Source of the DNA: an uncultured Acetatifactor sp.
Lineage (GTDB): Bacteria > Bacillota > Clostridia > Lachnospirales > Lachnospiraceae
Assembly: GCA_910578815.1 (NCBI GenBank)
Contig: CAJTSE010000004.1
Location: 189,045 to 253,044, forward strand
Reading direction: 5' to 3'
Length of the DNA stretch: 64,000 nt
Under the pieces are notes generated by a model. It saw only the letters and a list, made by a program, of their open reading frames with translations. It was not told the origin of the DNA and ran no database searches. The position numbers and the translations under genes are program-made. Shown here piece by piece: positions 25,304 through 34,670 of the stretch (positions are counted from its first letter, which is position 1; every line of letters begins with the position of its first letter).

Positions 25304-26109
25304 ATGAAAAAGTTAATAGTGCCTATTACCGTATTGTTTATGCTTTTTGGTTTTACCTCATGTGGGAATGATGAAAATGAGCCTTCAGTAGATCAGGCGC
25401 AGACCATGGAATCAACCATTGATAAAATTTACATGTAGCACAAACCGGAAAATATTACGGTTTATTTCCCTGGCGGCCTGACATTTGAGGACCCTTATAC
25501 TTCCGTTGAACAAAACCTTGGAAAAGCAACGGAAATTGACGAGTATATGAGCAGCATTTACGGGTATGCGGACAATGCAAAAGAGACTTTGTATGGAATG
25601 AAAGTTTTGTCAACAGAAACGATCAGGTTATTTCCGGTTTCGAAATCGGCAAAAGTATGTCGGAAAGTGACAGAGAAAGTGTTGCAACGATTTCCTTTGA
25701 AAATGTGCCGAACGCTCAAACGGATGATGTGCACAATGTGAGCCTGTTATGGGCGCCTGTGTATGTACAGATTCCGGGCATGACAACTATGCAGCGTTGC
25801 GCGGACAGTGTTTTAAATGCTAACGGGAAAAAATACTATATGAGTATCTCCTTTAGCATGTTGTCACAGAACTATGCCAGCGCTTTCGATTATATTGAGT
25901 ATGGTGAGCCTGTTTTTGATGTGACAGATGAAAGCGGCTTGAGACGCAGGGTCTATGTCACAGATTATGTTTACGTTGTAGTTTGTGAAACTAATTTGCA
26001 CATTTTTAAGGCAATGATAAGTTTTAAAGACATGACCGACTCTTCGGAAAATGCGCTTTCGGTCATGCAGGATTTGGTTTTTGAAATTGCGGAGTATGTT
26101 CAATTTTAA
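25304..26109 (+). pseudogene. lipoprotein pseudogene
   Basis: The ATG at 25304 has AAGGAGG upstream and opens a lipoprotein signal peptide (KKLIVPITVLFMLFGFTSC, with the lipobox Cys at residue 20). A TAG at 25436-25438 stops it after 44 codons; the same frame then continues with PGGLTFEDPYTSVEQNLGKA. Near 25600-25615 the reading continues in another frame (VNRNDQVISGFEIG) to 26109, ending IAEYVQF. So at least one nonsense codon and one frameshift break a protein of about 265 residues. The C-terminal half looks like a secreted globular domain. Function unknown. Confidence 0.65.
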
Positions 26110-26177
26110 AGAAAAGACGGTCAGGGAGTTTTAGGTTTTGGGAAATTATGATATCCTGATTTATTCCTGAATCACAC

Positions 26178-26233
26178 GTAACAGTTCAGATCACTGTAAT
26201 CAAGTAACAGATGACAGGGATCTGAACCGTTAC
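26178..26233. repeat. 15-bp inverted repeat
   Basis: GTAACAGTTCAGATC at 26178-26192 and GATCTGAACCGTTAC at 26219-26233 pair with one mismatch around a 26-base loop. No T run follows. It lies between the dead lipoprotein gene and the promoter at 26262. Confidence 0.6.
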
Positions 26234-26261
26234 AATCACGCAGATTAATTTGCCGTAAACC

Positions 26262-26290
26262 TTGCTTTTCCCGGACGTCCGTGATATACT
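26262..26290 (+). promoter_or_regulatory. promoter of a short transcription unit
   Basis: TTGCTT at 26262-26267 and TATACT at 26285-26290, spacer 17. The spacer and the TAAGTT downstream resemble the promoter at 25249-25277. It points at a 12-codon ORF (26375) and ends at the terminator at 26565. Confidence 0.55.
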
Positions 26291-26374
26291 TACATAAGTT
26301 ACTTAAGGCTTTTCTGCCGTATGCGGTCCATGGCTGCAGGGCGGAGAGGGATTCAGTTGAAGGAGGAATGTGAT

Positions 26375-26413
26375 ATGAGAAAAATCGAAAAGACGGTAGC
26401 ACACAACAACTGA
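26375..26413 (+). CDS. 12-codon ORF with strong ribosome site
   Basis: AAGGAGG lies 7 bases before this ATG. It codes for a 12-residue peptide, MRKIEKTVAHNN. It could be a leader peptide that regulates downstream RNA or a chance initiation site. The rest of 26110-26640 holds no gene. Confidence 0.25.
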   Translation: MRKIEKTVAHNN

Positions 26414-26564
26414 ATACAGGGCATGGAGTATGCCGAATTTAAGTACCTTTATGAATTATGTCTAACAGATTCTCACGTTACAGAAGATTATGTGCGTGGA
26501 CGAAGGAAGTGCTGGTTAAGTCATCGCTTCCTTAAAGAAACTCTCTGAATAATGCAGTTTGACA

Positions 26565-26591
26565 GACACATCATAGCGGTGTGTCTTTTTT
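26565..26591 (+). terminator. intrinsic terminator
   Basis: GACACA at 26565-26570 pairs with TGTGTC at 26580-26585, with a 9-base loop, and six T follow. It ends the unit starting at 26262 and isolates the gene at 26752. Confidence 0.75.
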
Positions 26592-26643
26592 GTGCGCAAA
26601 TTTCGGAGACTGCAGATGCAGAGAAAGGAACGGGTGATGTGCA

Positions 26644-26727
26644 ATGAAAAAAATAATCAAAGTAGATGGAAACGAAAAGCGTAAGATTCCCAAGTACGGG
26701 ATATGTGGCAGAAATGCCTGGAAATAA
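26644..26727 (+). CDS. small ORF, 27 residues
   Basis: An ATG frame of 27 codons, lysine-rich (KKIIKVDGNEKRKIPKYGIC), lying between the terminator at 26565 and the ATPase gene, with a weak, distant ribosome site. It may be coding or chance. No family recognised. Confidence 0.2.
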   Translation: MKKIIKVDGNEKRKIPKYGICGRNAWK

Positions 26728-26751
26728 CAAAATTCAGAAGGAGAATACATT

Positions 26752-28740
26752 TTGAAGAGATTAAGATATTATATTTTAAGTATGAAGCCGACCAGCGAGA
26801 GTTATGAAGAGATGTATGAGGGCGAGATGTACGAAACCTTTATCGACAAGGATCCCTTCGTTCATAATCATGCGGTATACTGGGACGGGGAGATTGGCTA
26901 TGAGATTACAAAGAGCAACCGGCTGGAACTTTCAAAGCCCACAGTCACCATCCATATCCCCCTGAAGCTGCTGAAAACGGAAGAGACGGGTACGGCGGCG
27001 CTGGACTATATGTTTCGGGCGCTGATTCCGTATATCCGCGGGCTGAATGAACAAAACGACAACCGGAAGCGGACGGCGGCGGAAAACGGTCACTATTATA
27101 TTTTTGAGCCCGGCAGTAAGGTCCTGGTAAGAAATGTGGTTACGGTAAAGACGGTGCCGCAGAAATATTATCGGCTGATAGGCAAAAATACCATCGAGAC
27201 CATAGATGGACTGCGTGACAGGGGTATCAGCCCGTATACACCGGGAAAAAAATGTATGATTGTGCCGATAGACGGGGAACGGAATGTCCCGGCCTATCGG
27301 TGTGTGAGTATTATGCTGCAGGTACAGCTTCCTAAGGGAAAGCATAAGAAAGGGGCGCAAATGCTCTGTAACGACCTGCCGGAGGCAGTGAACCGCTATA
27401 TAGAAGAATTTGACCGGGAAGGATTAAAGCAGGCGGTGGAGCTGGAAAAAGTGCAGGCGGCTATCCGCAAATGGCTGGCGGACAATGACGGCTGCGCCTT
27501 TGTGGCCAACGGCAGTATTCTGCCCAGGGCCCAGGGGAGCGATCTGCCCATGAAAAATGCGGTGCCTTTTATGTCAACACCGGAGGATGAGCGGGAAGTG
27601 GCTGGTATCAGGGGCATGGTTATTCAAAAGGGTGTCACGGTGATCACAGGGGGCGGTTATTCCGGGAAAAGTACACTGCTGGATGCTTTAAGCGCCGGTA
27701 TTTATAACCATATCGGCGGCGACGGCAGGGAGCTGGTGATTACGCTGCCCTCTGCCATGCAGATTTCAGCAGAGGACGGCAGAAGGATACGGCATGGAAA
27801 TCTTTCACCCTTTATCAAGTGGATTCCCGGAGGTAATCCGGGGGACTTTTCCACAGCCCATGCTTCCGGCTCCACCTCTCAGGCGGCCAATATCATGGAG
27901 GCGGTGAACTGGGGGGCGAAGCTTTTGCTGATCGACGAGGATAGAACCGCCACCAATTTCATGATTCAGGATCACGTGATGAAGGAGCTGATCGAAAAGG
28001 AGCCTATCACGCCCTTTGTGGAAAGGGTGCAGGAGCTGGCGGGACAAAGAAAGGTTTCCACGATCCTGGTGATTGGAGGCAGCAGCGAATATCTGCAGGC
28101 GGCGGACAGAATTTATATGATGAAGGATTACCAAATCAGCCAGATCACGGAAACGGCCAAGGCACTGCAGGCAGCATGTGCGGGCGGAGCGGCAGGCAGC
28201 GGGCAGGAAGCGTTGCAGGCGGCGGATTTTACAAATCCGGACAGGGTGGATGCCAATTATCTGAATACCCGGCCCCGCGGTTCCTCCACGGAGGTGTTGC
28301 AGGTGTGGGATTTGGGCTTCCTGATCCTGGGGGAAGAGCGGGTGGATGTGCGGATGCTTCATGACATTACAGGCACTGCCCAGCTGAATGCCATTGCTTT
28401 TTTGCTGCGGAAGCTGATGGGAGCCTTAAATCCCTTAGAGAGGTTTCAAAAGTTTATGCTGCCGAATAACGGGGCAGGGTCCGGAATCATGGCGGAAGAA
28501 GAGAACGGTATGCCGGAAAGGAATGGCTGCTCAGAGGCGGACGAGGCGGAACCTGCGGAAATGACGCCTAAATGGGTATGTCTGGAGGACGAGGTGGACC
28601 GCCTGCTGGAGGAAATCGGCGAGGCAGGATTGGAGAGCGCCTTTTCGCCCTTCTTTACAGAATGCGGCAGATGGATGGAGCTGCCGAGGAAATATGAGCT
28701 GCTGGCAGTGCTCGCCAGAATGCGGCTGGACAGTCGATAG
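26752..28740 (+). CDS. COG3044-type ABC-class ATPase
   Basis: A 662-residue predicted ATPase. Residues about 248-475 match COG3044: FVANGSILPR, GVTVITGGGYSGKSTLLDAL (Walker A), YNHIGGDGRELV, AEDGRRI, ASGSTSQAANIMEA and LLIDEDRTATNFMIQD (Walker B region). The first 240 residues (MKRLRYYILSMKPTSESYEE, HNHAVYWDGEIGYEI) are unlike what I remember of the usual N-terminal domain of this family. The TTG start has AAGGAGA about 7 bases upstream. Function is not established; such proteins often stand alone. Confidence 0.75.
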   Translation: MKRLRYYILSMKPTSESYEEMYEGEMYETFIDKDPFVHNHAVYWDGEIGYEITKSNRLELSKPTVTIHIPLKLLKTEETGTAALDYMFRALIPYIRGLNEQNDNRKRTAAENGHYYIFEPGSKVLVRNVVTVKTVPQKYYRLIGKNTIETIDGLRDRGISPYTPGKKCMIVPIDGERNVPAYRCVSIMLQVQLPKGKHKKGAQMLCNDLPEAVNRYIEEFDREGLKQAVELEKVQAAIRKWLADNDGCAFVANGSILPRAQGSDLPMKNAVPFMSTPEDEREVAGIRGMVIQKGVTVITGGGYSGKSTLLDALSAGIYNHIGGDGRELVITLPSAMQISAEDGRRIRHGNLSPFIKWIPGGNPGDFSTAHASGSTSQAANIMEAVNWGAKLLLIDEDRTATNFMIQDHVMKELIEKEPITPFVERVQELAGQRKVSTILVIGGSSEYLQAADRIYMMKDYQISQITETAKALQAACAGGAAGSGQEALQAADFTNPDRVDANYLNTRPRGSSTEVLQVWDLGFLILGEERVDVRMLHDITGTAQLNAIAFLLRKLMGALNPLERFQKFMLPNNGAGSGIMAEEENGMPERNGCSEADEAEPAEMTPKWVCLEDEVDRLLEEIGEAGLESAFSPFFTECGRWMELPRKYELLAVLARMRLDSR

Positions 28741-28755
28741 GCACCGCACATATCA

Positions 28756-28784
28756 TTGCGGCGCGGCGGCCAATATGGTAAAAT
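28756..28784 (+). promoter_or_regulatory. promoter of the two-component operon
   Basis: TTGCGG at 28756-28761 and TAAAAT at 28779-28784, spacer 17, about 200 bases before the response regulator. The 200-base leader holds an open frame of 66 codons without a good ribosome site, which I do not call as a gene. Confidence 0.5.
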
Positions 28785-28986
28785 GACCTTATTCCCGACA
28801 AATGCTTTTAACCCGGCAGAAGACGGCGAATATTCATCTATGGCGTACCGGGAGGAAACAGGATGTCAACCGGATCCTTTTTCGGAACCCGGCGGACATT
28901 ATACAGGATTCTTTTGATAACAAAAGGCGGATGGAAAATACCGTCGTATCCCCGGCTGATCATGGAGTCAAGAAAGGAATGACAGG

Positions 28987-29652
28987 ATGTATAAGATCAT
29001 GATTATAGAAGATGACTGGGCGATTCGGGACGAGCTGGCGCTGCTGCTGAAAAACGAGGGGTATTGTTCCCTGAAGGTTACTGATTTTACGGATATTACA
29101 GGGCAGGCCCGTAAAGAAAAACCGGATTTGATTTTGCTGGACATCGGTCTTCCGGGGCAGGATGGATTTGGATTGTGCGCCGAAATAAAGAGCACCGTGG
29201 AGGCACCGGTGATTTTTGTAACCAGCCGGGATTCCGGCCAGGACGAGGTACGGGGATTGAGTCTGGGCGGAGACGATTATATCACAAAGCCCTACAGCGT
29301 CCCTGTCCTGCTGGCCCGGATTAAAGCCATGCTGCGCCGGGCAGGAGGCAGCGCAGAGCCGGACACCATGGAGACGGCGGGGTTGACGCTGCATTTGGCA
29401 AAGGGAACGGCCCAGACAAAGGGGAAGACTGTGGAGCTGACCCGGAATGAGCTGAAAATACTGGCTTGTCTGATGGAGCATCACGGAGAGATTGTTTCCC
29501 GGCCCGATTTGATCGAGGCATTGTGGGATTGTCAGATTTACATTGACGATAATACTTTAAGCGTCAATATGACCAGGCTGCGGGCCAAGCTGGCAGAGAT
29601 CGGCCTTCCCGATTATATCAGGACGCGCCGTGGAATGGGGTATCAGATATGA
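28987..29652 (+). CDS. response regulator, BceR-like OmpR family
   Basis: A 221-residue two-domain regulator. Receiver (1-115): acidic pocket IIEDDW, phospho-acceptor Asp in LILLDIGLPGQDGF (residue about 51), Thr/Ser in VTSRD, Lys in ITKPY. DNA-binding winged helix (130-221): KTVELTRNELKILACLMEHHGEIVSRPDL and IRTRRGMGYQI. The start has AAAGGAA 4 bases upstream. It overlaps the kinase gene by 4 bases. The kinase type and the BceAB genes place it in the BceRS family. Confidence 0.92.
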   Translation: MYKIMIIEDDWAIRDELALLLKNEGYCSLKVTDFTDITGQARKEKPDLILLDIGLPGQDGFGLCAEIKSTVEAPVIFVTSRDSGQDEVRGLSLGGDDYITKPYSVPVLLARIKAMLRRAGGSAEPDTMETAGLTLHLAKGTAQTKGKTVELTRNELKILACLMEHHGEIVSRPDLIEALWDCQIYIDDNTLSVNMTRLRAKLAEIGLPDYIRTRRGMGYQI

Positions 29653-30659
29653 GATTTAGTGAATTTTTAGCTGACAGGCTGGGGCATATTCTGCTGCAGC
29701 TGTTTTGTGTTGCATTGGCGGCGCTTTTTCTTCTGGTCACCGGGACTCAGCCCGGCGTTCTTATGATTTTACTGCTTTTGCTGCTGATGATTTTCGGCGT
29801 GGTACAGGCCGTCGCTTTTTTCGGCAGCCGGGCCCGGATTCAGGAGCTGGAGGACGTGATGAGCGGTCTGGATCAAAAATATTTGTTTACCGAGTGTGTA
29901 TCCACACCGAAAGGCTTGTATGAACGGCGGCTTTTTGAACTGGTTCGTCGGGCGGAGCGTGATATGGTGGGGGCGGTGTCTGCGGCCGGGACTGCCCAGC
30001 GTGAGTACAGAGAGTATGTGGAGCGCTGGGTCCATGAGATCAAGACGCCGATCACTGCGGCCGGGCTGATCTGCAGGAAGCTGGAGGGAGATACCCGCCG
30101 CAGACTTGAGTTTGAGCTTGGGCAGGTGGAGGTGCATGTTGAGCGGGCCCTGTTTTACGCGCGGGCGGAAAGTCCTGAGCGGGACTGCGTGATCCGGCAG
30201 GTAAATTTGGGGAAGGTTGTCACCCGGACCATTGAAAGCCACCGCACGCTGCTGATTATGGGCGGCGTCCGGCTGGAGACGGAAGCATTGGAGCAAGTCA
30301 TTTATACGGATGAGAAGTGGGCGGCTTTTATTTTGGGACAGTTGCTGCAAAATGCCGTTCGTTATCGGGGAGAAGCCCCGGTGATTACTATTTCTGCTCA
30401 GTCTTTTAAGGATCAGGTGCAGCTCACCGTCAGGGACAATGGCATCGGTATTCCCGCACATGAACTGCCCCGGGTTTTTGACAGGTGTTTTACCGGCAGC
30501 AACGGGCGAAACCGGGCGGGATCCACCGGCATGGGGCTGTACCTGTGCAAAAAGCTGGCCGGATTTTTGGATCTGGGCTTGAGCCTGGCCTCGGAAGAGG
30601 GGAAGGGGACAACGGTGGTCCTGACTTTCCCTGCAAAAGAAAATCTTACAAAAATGTAA
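29649..30659 (+). CDS. sensor histidine kinase, BceS-like
   Basis: A 336-residue intramembrane-sensing kinase: two N-terminal helices (LLQLFCVALAALFLLVTG and VLMILLLLLLMIFGVVQAV) with almost no extracellular loop, then the His box YVERWVHEIKTPITAAGLI (His about 130) and an ATPase domain with N box QLLQNAVRYR, G1 DNGIGIP and G2 GMGLYLCKKL. This layout is typical of BceS kinases that sense transporter activity instead of a free ligand. Overlaps the regulator by 4 bases. Confidence 0.9.
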   Translation: MRFSEFLADRLGHILLQLFCVALAALFLLVTGTQPGVLMILLLLLLMIFGVVQAVAFFGSRARIQELEDVMSGLDQKYLFTECVSTPKGLYERRLFELVRRAERDMVGAVSAAGTAQREYREYVERWVHEIKTPITAAGLICRKLEGDTRRRLEFELGQVEVHVERALFYARAESPERDCVIRQVNLGKVVTRTIESHRTLLIMGGVRLETEALEQVIYTDEKWAAFILGQLLQNAVRYRGEAPVITISAQSFKDQVQLTVRDNGIGIPAHELPRVFDRCFTGSNGRNRAGSTGMGLYLCKKLAGFLDLGLSLASEEGKGTTVVLTFPAKENLTKM

Positions 30660-30789
30660 GCAAGGGAAATATGAATTCGATACCATGGGCGGCACGTTTG
30701 AGGTATCTTAGAATGGTAATTGCAAAGGGGCGATTTGGAAATGAGTGTTTTGCAATTTTCCGGTATCTATAGAATCAGGAGGTGACGCT

Positions 30790-31548
30790 ATGCTGCAGGT
30801 GACAAACATTGAAAAATATTACGGAAGCCGGAATCAGGTGACAAAGGCGTTGAACCGGGTGAGTTTTCGGGTGGAGGACGGCGAGTTTCTGGCTATTATG
30901 GGGGCATCCGGAAGCGGTAAGACAACTCTGCTCAACTGTATTTCCACCATTGACACCGTAAGCGCGGGGGAAATCCTGCTGGACGGGGTTAATGTGGCCA
31001 ACCTGTCGGAGACGGAGCTGGCAGGATTCCGGCGGGAGAAGCTGGGCTTTGTCTTTCAGGATTATAATTTGCTGGATACTTTGACGGTGGAAGAGAATAT
31101 TGGTCTGGCTCTTTCTTTGAACCATATCAATCCGGGCGCTGTCCGGACAAAAGTGGAAGAAATGGCCGCTAAGCTGGGAATCGCCGACATTTTAGATAAG
31201 TTTCCCTGCCAGATTTCTGGCGGACAGAAGCAGCGGACTGCCTGTGCCCGTGCCATGGTGGCGGGGCAGTCCCTGATTTTAGCCGATGAGCCCACGGGAG
31301 CGCTGGATTCCAGGGCCTCTAAAAATCTGCTGGAGATGATGTCCGTCATGAACCAGGAGATGGGGGCCACCATTCTCATGGTAACCCATGATGCGTATGG
31401 TGCCAGCTATGCGGGGAGAGTACTTTTCTTAAAGGATGGCAGGGTCTTTAACGAATTGCTCCGGGGGGAACGAGGCCGGTCCGTGTTTTATCATGAAATA
31501 TTGGATGTGCTGGCGGCGATGGGAGGTGATGTCAGTGACGTTATCTAA
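30790..31548 (+). CDS. BceA-like ABC transporter ATPase
   Basis: A 252-residue ATPase with Walker A GASGSGKTT, Q-loop FQDYNLLDTL, signature SGGQKQRTACARAM and Walker B LILADEPTGALDSRAS, followed by VTHDAYGASYA. The VEENIGLALSL stretch after the Q-loop is typical of BceA. The ATG at 30790 has AGGAGGTGA upstream. It forms the transport half of a Bce module with the permease that follows. Confidence 0.92.
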   Translation: MLQVTNIEKYYGSRNQVTKALNRVSFRVEDGEFLAIMGASGSGKTTLLNCISTIDTVSAGEILLDGVNVANLSETELAGFRREKLGFVFQDYNLLDTLTVEENIGLALSLNHINPGAVRTKVEEMAAKLGIADILDKFPCQISGGQKQRTACARAMVAGQSLILADEPTGALDSRASKNLLEMMSVMNQEMGATILMVTHDAYGASYAGRVLFLKDGRVFNELLRGERGRSVFYHEILDVLAAMGGDVSDVI

Positions 31549-33490
31549 GCTGTCATTCCGCAATGCCAGGCGGCAGGCCAGGGATTATATGGTCTATTTT
31601 GTTACCATCAGTCTGGCGGCCGCTTTGCTGTACGCCTATAACGGTTTGGTATTTTCCGGGGAAATCAGGACTTTGTCAAAGGGTATGAGTTCTCTTTCCT
31701 TGACGATTGTACTGGCCAGTGTGGTGGTGGTGTGTGTCTTTGGCTGGCTGGTAGCATATGCTGCCAGATTTATGCTGCTACGCCGAAGCAGGGAGCTGGG
31801 AACTTATATTTTGATCGGGCTGGAGAACAGGCAGGTGGCGCAGATGTTCTTTTTGGAAAATCTGATGGTTGGCAGCTGTGCCCTGGCGCTGGGGCTGGCA
31901 CTGGGCGGGCTGCTCTATCAGGCGTTCAGGGCCATCATCTTCAGCTTGTTTGGGCTGCCCTATCATTTTGCACTGGGGCTTTCCCTGCCGGCGGTTATGC
32001 TGACAGCAGTTTATTTCAGTCTGATTTATCTGTATGCTCTCAGCAGAAACAGGAAGCGCATCCGCAAGATGAAAATATATGATTTGATTTATTCCGACAG
32101 GCGTAATGAGGGACCTGTGATCGGAAACGGAAAAATACGCCGCTGGCTTTTTGGCGCTTCTTTTGTGCTGGGTGCAGTGGGAATCTTTTTGCTGATGCGC
32201 CGGGAACTGATTTGGGGACTGATGGGAGCGGCATGTATTATAATATTTTTATTTGGCTTTTTCTTAAGTTTCGCTTCGGGAGTGCCTGCTTTTTTTGAAA
32301 GACGGCCTGCAAGAAAATACAGGGGACAGAATCTGCTGATTTTTCGGTCGCTGACGGCCAGGCTGGCTGCCATGGGGATTATGATGGCTGTTATTTCCAT
32401 GATTTTTGCCGCTACCATTATGGTTGAGGGAAGCGGCTTGGTCTTAAACGGGCTGTTCCGCAGCAGGTCAGCGGAAAAAGCCTGCTTTGACCTGTATTTC
32501 GGGATCGAGGGAAAGGAGCAGGATCCCCGGCCCTATCTAGATTATATCGAGGACAATATTTCGGTGGAGCAGTGGGTTTTATATCGGGTTTACGTAAGCG
32601 GCATCGCCGATGTTCAGAATTATATCAGCAGCCATACCGCCTATTACTGCTACAACTATGAGCAGGATCCCGTCATGCGCTGGAGAGACTATGCCGCTTT
32701 GCGGGCTGTTGCCGGCTATCCGGCGGCAGAGCAGGAGCCGGGACGGTATCTGATTCACTGCACGGCTTATCTGGAGGAACCTCTGCGGGACTATACCCGG
32801 CCGCTCAATCTGGGAGGCATTACCTTGGCGCCGGGGAGTGTTTATACGGAGCATTTTTTTCAGGGCACCGGGGTTACCAATGGCCGGGGGTATCTTCTGA
32901 TTGTGCCGGATGAGGCAGTGGAAGGATTGGAAGTCCATCATCTTGCCTATGCCGCCCAAACGTCGGAGCCGGTAAGCGCGGAGCGGTTTGAAGAGCTGAC
33001 TGCTGCCGCTGGTGTGGATGAAAACAGATTCCTGACGGACTCCGAAAGCTATACTTTTTTTGCGGCAAAAGCGATAGAGAACGCGGACGTTGCTTATCAG
33101 ACGGCAATTAGCGTGTTTCCCCTTTTCTTCTTGGCACTGGCGCTGACCATGACTGCAGCTACTATCCTGACCTTGCAGCAGCTGAGCGAGTCGGAGCCTT
33201 ATCGACGGCAGTTTGAACTGCTGCGAAAGCTGGGGATGGATCGCCGGGAGATGACAGGGGTTTTAAGAAAACAAGCTGCTGTCTACTATACCATGCCGGC
33301 CGTGCCGGCGTTGCTGATTGGAGTGCCCTTTATCCTAAAGCTGGCTGCCGCTCCGGAACCGGGGGTGATGGTGGGAGTCTCGGACCCCGGTGTGATCGTA
33401 AGCATCACTTTGGGAATCTTCTTCCTGATCTACGGAATATACATTGTGCTGGCCTACACTAGTCTGAAACGAAATGTGTTGCCTGAATAG
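31535..33490 (+). CDS. BceB-like FtsX permease
   Basis: A 651-residue permease with ten predicted membrane helices and a large extracellular domain (about residues 330-510) between helices 7 and 8, the hallmark of BceB transporters that detach antimicrobial peptides from lipid II cycle targets. N-terminus LSKLSFRNARRQARDYMVYF and C-terminal LRKLGMDRREMTGVLRKQ are typical. The GTG at 31535 has GGGAGGTGA 5 bases upstream and lies inside the end of the ATPase gene (14-base overlap). Confidence 0.9.
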   Translation: MTLSKLSFRNARRQARDYMVYFVTISLAAALLYAYNGLVFSGEIRTLSKGMSSLSLTIVLASVVVVCVFGWLVAYAARFMLLRRSRELGTYILIGLENRQVAQMFFLENLMVGSCALALGLALGGLLYQAFRAIIFSLFGLPYHFALGLSLPAVMLTAVYFSLIYLYALSRNRKRIRKMKIYDLIYSDRRNEGPVIGNGKIRRWLFGASFVLGAVGIFLLMRRELIWGLMGAACIIIFLFGFFLSFASGVPAFFERRPARKYRGQNLLIFRSLTARLAAMGIMMAVISMIFAATIMVEGSGLVLNGLFRSRSAEKACFDLYFGIEGKEQDPRPYLDYIEDNISVEQWVLYRVYVSGIADVQNYISSHTAYYCYNYEQDPVMRWRDYAALRAVAGYPAAEQEPGRYLIHCTAYLEEPLRDYTRPLNLGGITLAPGSVYTEHFFQGTGVTNGRGYLLIVPDEAVEGLEVHHLAYAAQTSEPVSAERFEELTAAAGVDENRFLTDSESYTFFAAKAIENADVAYQTAISVFPLFFLALALTMTAATILTLQQLSESEPYRRQFELLRKLGMDRREMTGVLRKQAAVYYTMPAVPALLIGVPFILKLAAAPEPGVMVGVSDPGVIVSITLGIFFLIYGIYIVLAYTSLKRNVLPE

Positions 33491-33550
33491 TGCCAGCTAT
33501 GGCCTGCAGGACAGAGTTTGCTTATCGTCTGATGCGGGAAAGTTTCAGAA

Positions 33551-34258
33551 ATGCCAACTGATTTACAAAATGTAAGAACTTTCTTTCAATACGTTATCCC
33601 GTCCGTACTGTCTTTTGCCCTGTCGGGAGTTTACACGATTGTAGACGGTTTTTTCGCGGGATACAGCATAGGCGATTTGGGGCTTTCAGCAGTTAATATC
33701 GCTTATCCTGTTGTCGCGCTCATTCAGGCACTCGGCACGAGAATCGGAATGGGCGGCGCAATCTATTATTCCATTTACAAGGCAGAAAAAAGGAAGCACA
33801 GGCAAGGGAATTTACAGCCGGGGCCTTGTGGTCGCTGATGATTGCAAGCGTCCTTTTGACAATTTCGGTGTTCCTTTTGAATGGCACTCTTTTAGGATTG
33901 TTGGGGGCAAATGGCGAACTTCTTGCATTGGGTGAAGAATATATTGCGGTTACCGCTTTAGTCGCTGCCTTACAAGTGATTGGTACGGGATTAGTGCCCT
34001 TTATCCGTAATTATGGCGGTTTCTTTTATGCAATGGTTTCTATGATTGCAGGTTTTGTTACCAATATCATTCTCGACTATTTGTTTGTATGGTTATTGGA
34101 GCAGGGCGTTGCCGGTGCGGCATGGGCTACGGTGATCGGGCAGGGCGTGACTATGCTGATTGCGCTTGCCTATTTATTACGCAACAGGCAGTTTACGTTG
34201 AACATTCCTTTTTCAAAGTTTGGAAAGGCAGCCGCGTCCATTATTAAAATCGGAAGTT
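33551..34258 (+). pseudogene. truncated, frameshifted MATE efflux gene
   Basis: The N-terminal half of a MATE family drug/Na+ antiporter. The first frame (VIPSVLSFALSGVYTIVDGFFAG, VALIQALGTRIGMGGAIYYS) stops matching at a run of six A near 33787-33792; adding one A restores the continuation EAQAREFTAGALWSLMIASV in the next frame, to about 34258. It then ends where a Nudix fragment begins. About 235 of the usual 440-460 residues remain, so it is dead. Confidence 0.75.
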
Positions 34259-34271
34259 CCGGAGGTAGAAG

Positions 34272-34463
34272 ATGCGTAATAGAAGTATGGCTTTAGTTGT
34301 GCGAAATAAGAAGATTTTAATGGTACAAACGATTCACTTCAACAGATTTGTTTGGGAACTTCCAGGCGGAGGAATTGAAATGGGGGAAACGCCAGAAGAA
34401 GCTGCCATATTTAAGGGCGGCTGTTCGTTTTTGGCAGCGTCCAAAAAATCAAAAAAACTATAA
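34272..34463 (+). pseudogene. truncated Nudix hydrolase fragment
   Basis: Starts SMALVVRNKKILMVQTIHFN and has the front of a Nudix box (ELPGGGIEMGETPEEAA), then breaks off before the REVxEE part; the rest (IFKGGCSFLAASKK) is unrelated. In another frame the same bases read RLFVFGSVQKIKKTINL to a stop, which may be the tail of a third gene. So three gene pieces are joined here, the mark of deletion by recombination. Confidence 0.6.
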
Positions 34464-34516
34464 ATTTGTAGAGCTTTTTTGCCGATAATATGGTAGAATA
34501 ATATAAACATCACAGC

Positions 34517-34555
34517 AGAAAAACAAGCGGCTGCGAAGCAGACATTTGTTTTTCT
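34517..34555 (+). repeat. hairpin repeat, related copy of 15775-15814
   Basis: AGAAAAACAAGCGGCT and AGACATTTGTTTTTC match the element at 15775-15814; the arms GAAAAACAA/TTGTTTTTC and an inner CTGC-GAA-GCAG pair to form a long hairpin. Confidence 0.7.
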
Positions 34556-34603
34556 GTGATGTTTAACGAGCAAGCAGCCTGCGTCAGCAGGCAGGGAAGC
34601 GCA
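34536..34603 (+). repeat. 68-bp direct repeat, copy 1
   Basis: Identical over 68 bases to 34671-34738. It holds the hairpin GCCTGCgtcaGCAGGC, and its left end belongs to the hairpin element at 34517. No protein is coded. Confidence 0.8.
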
Positions 34604-34670
34604 ATGAGAACGAAGTTCGCAGTGCGCGTGCTTGCGAGTAAAAGCAAAGCATAAAGTGACATGCTGTCCC

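Noticed and set aside
28802..28986. A 66-codon frame before the response regulator.
   Set aside because: No ribosome site and no protein-like pattern; it lies in the promoter leader.
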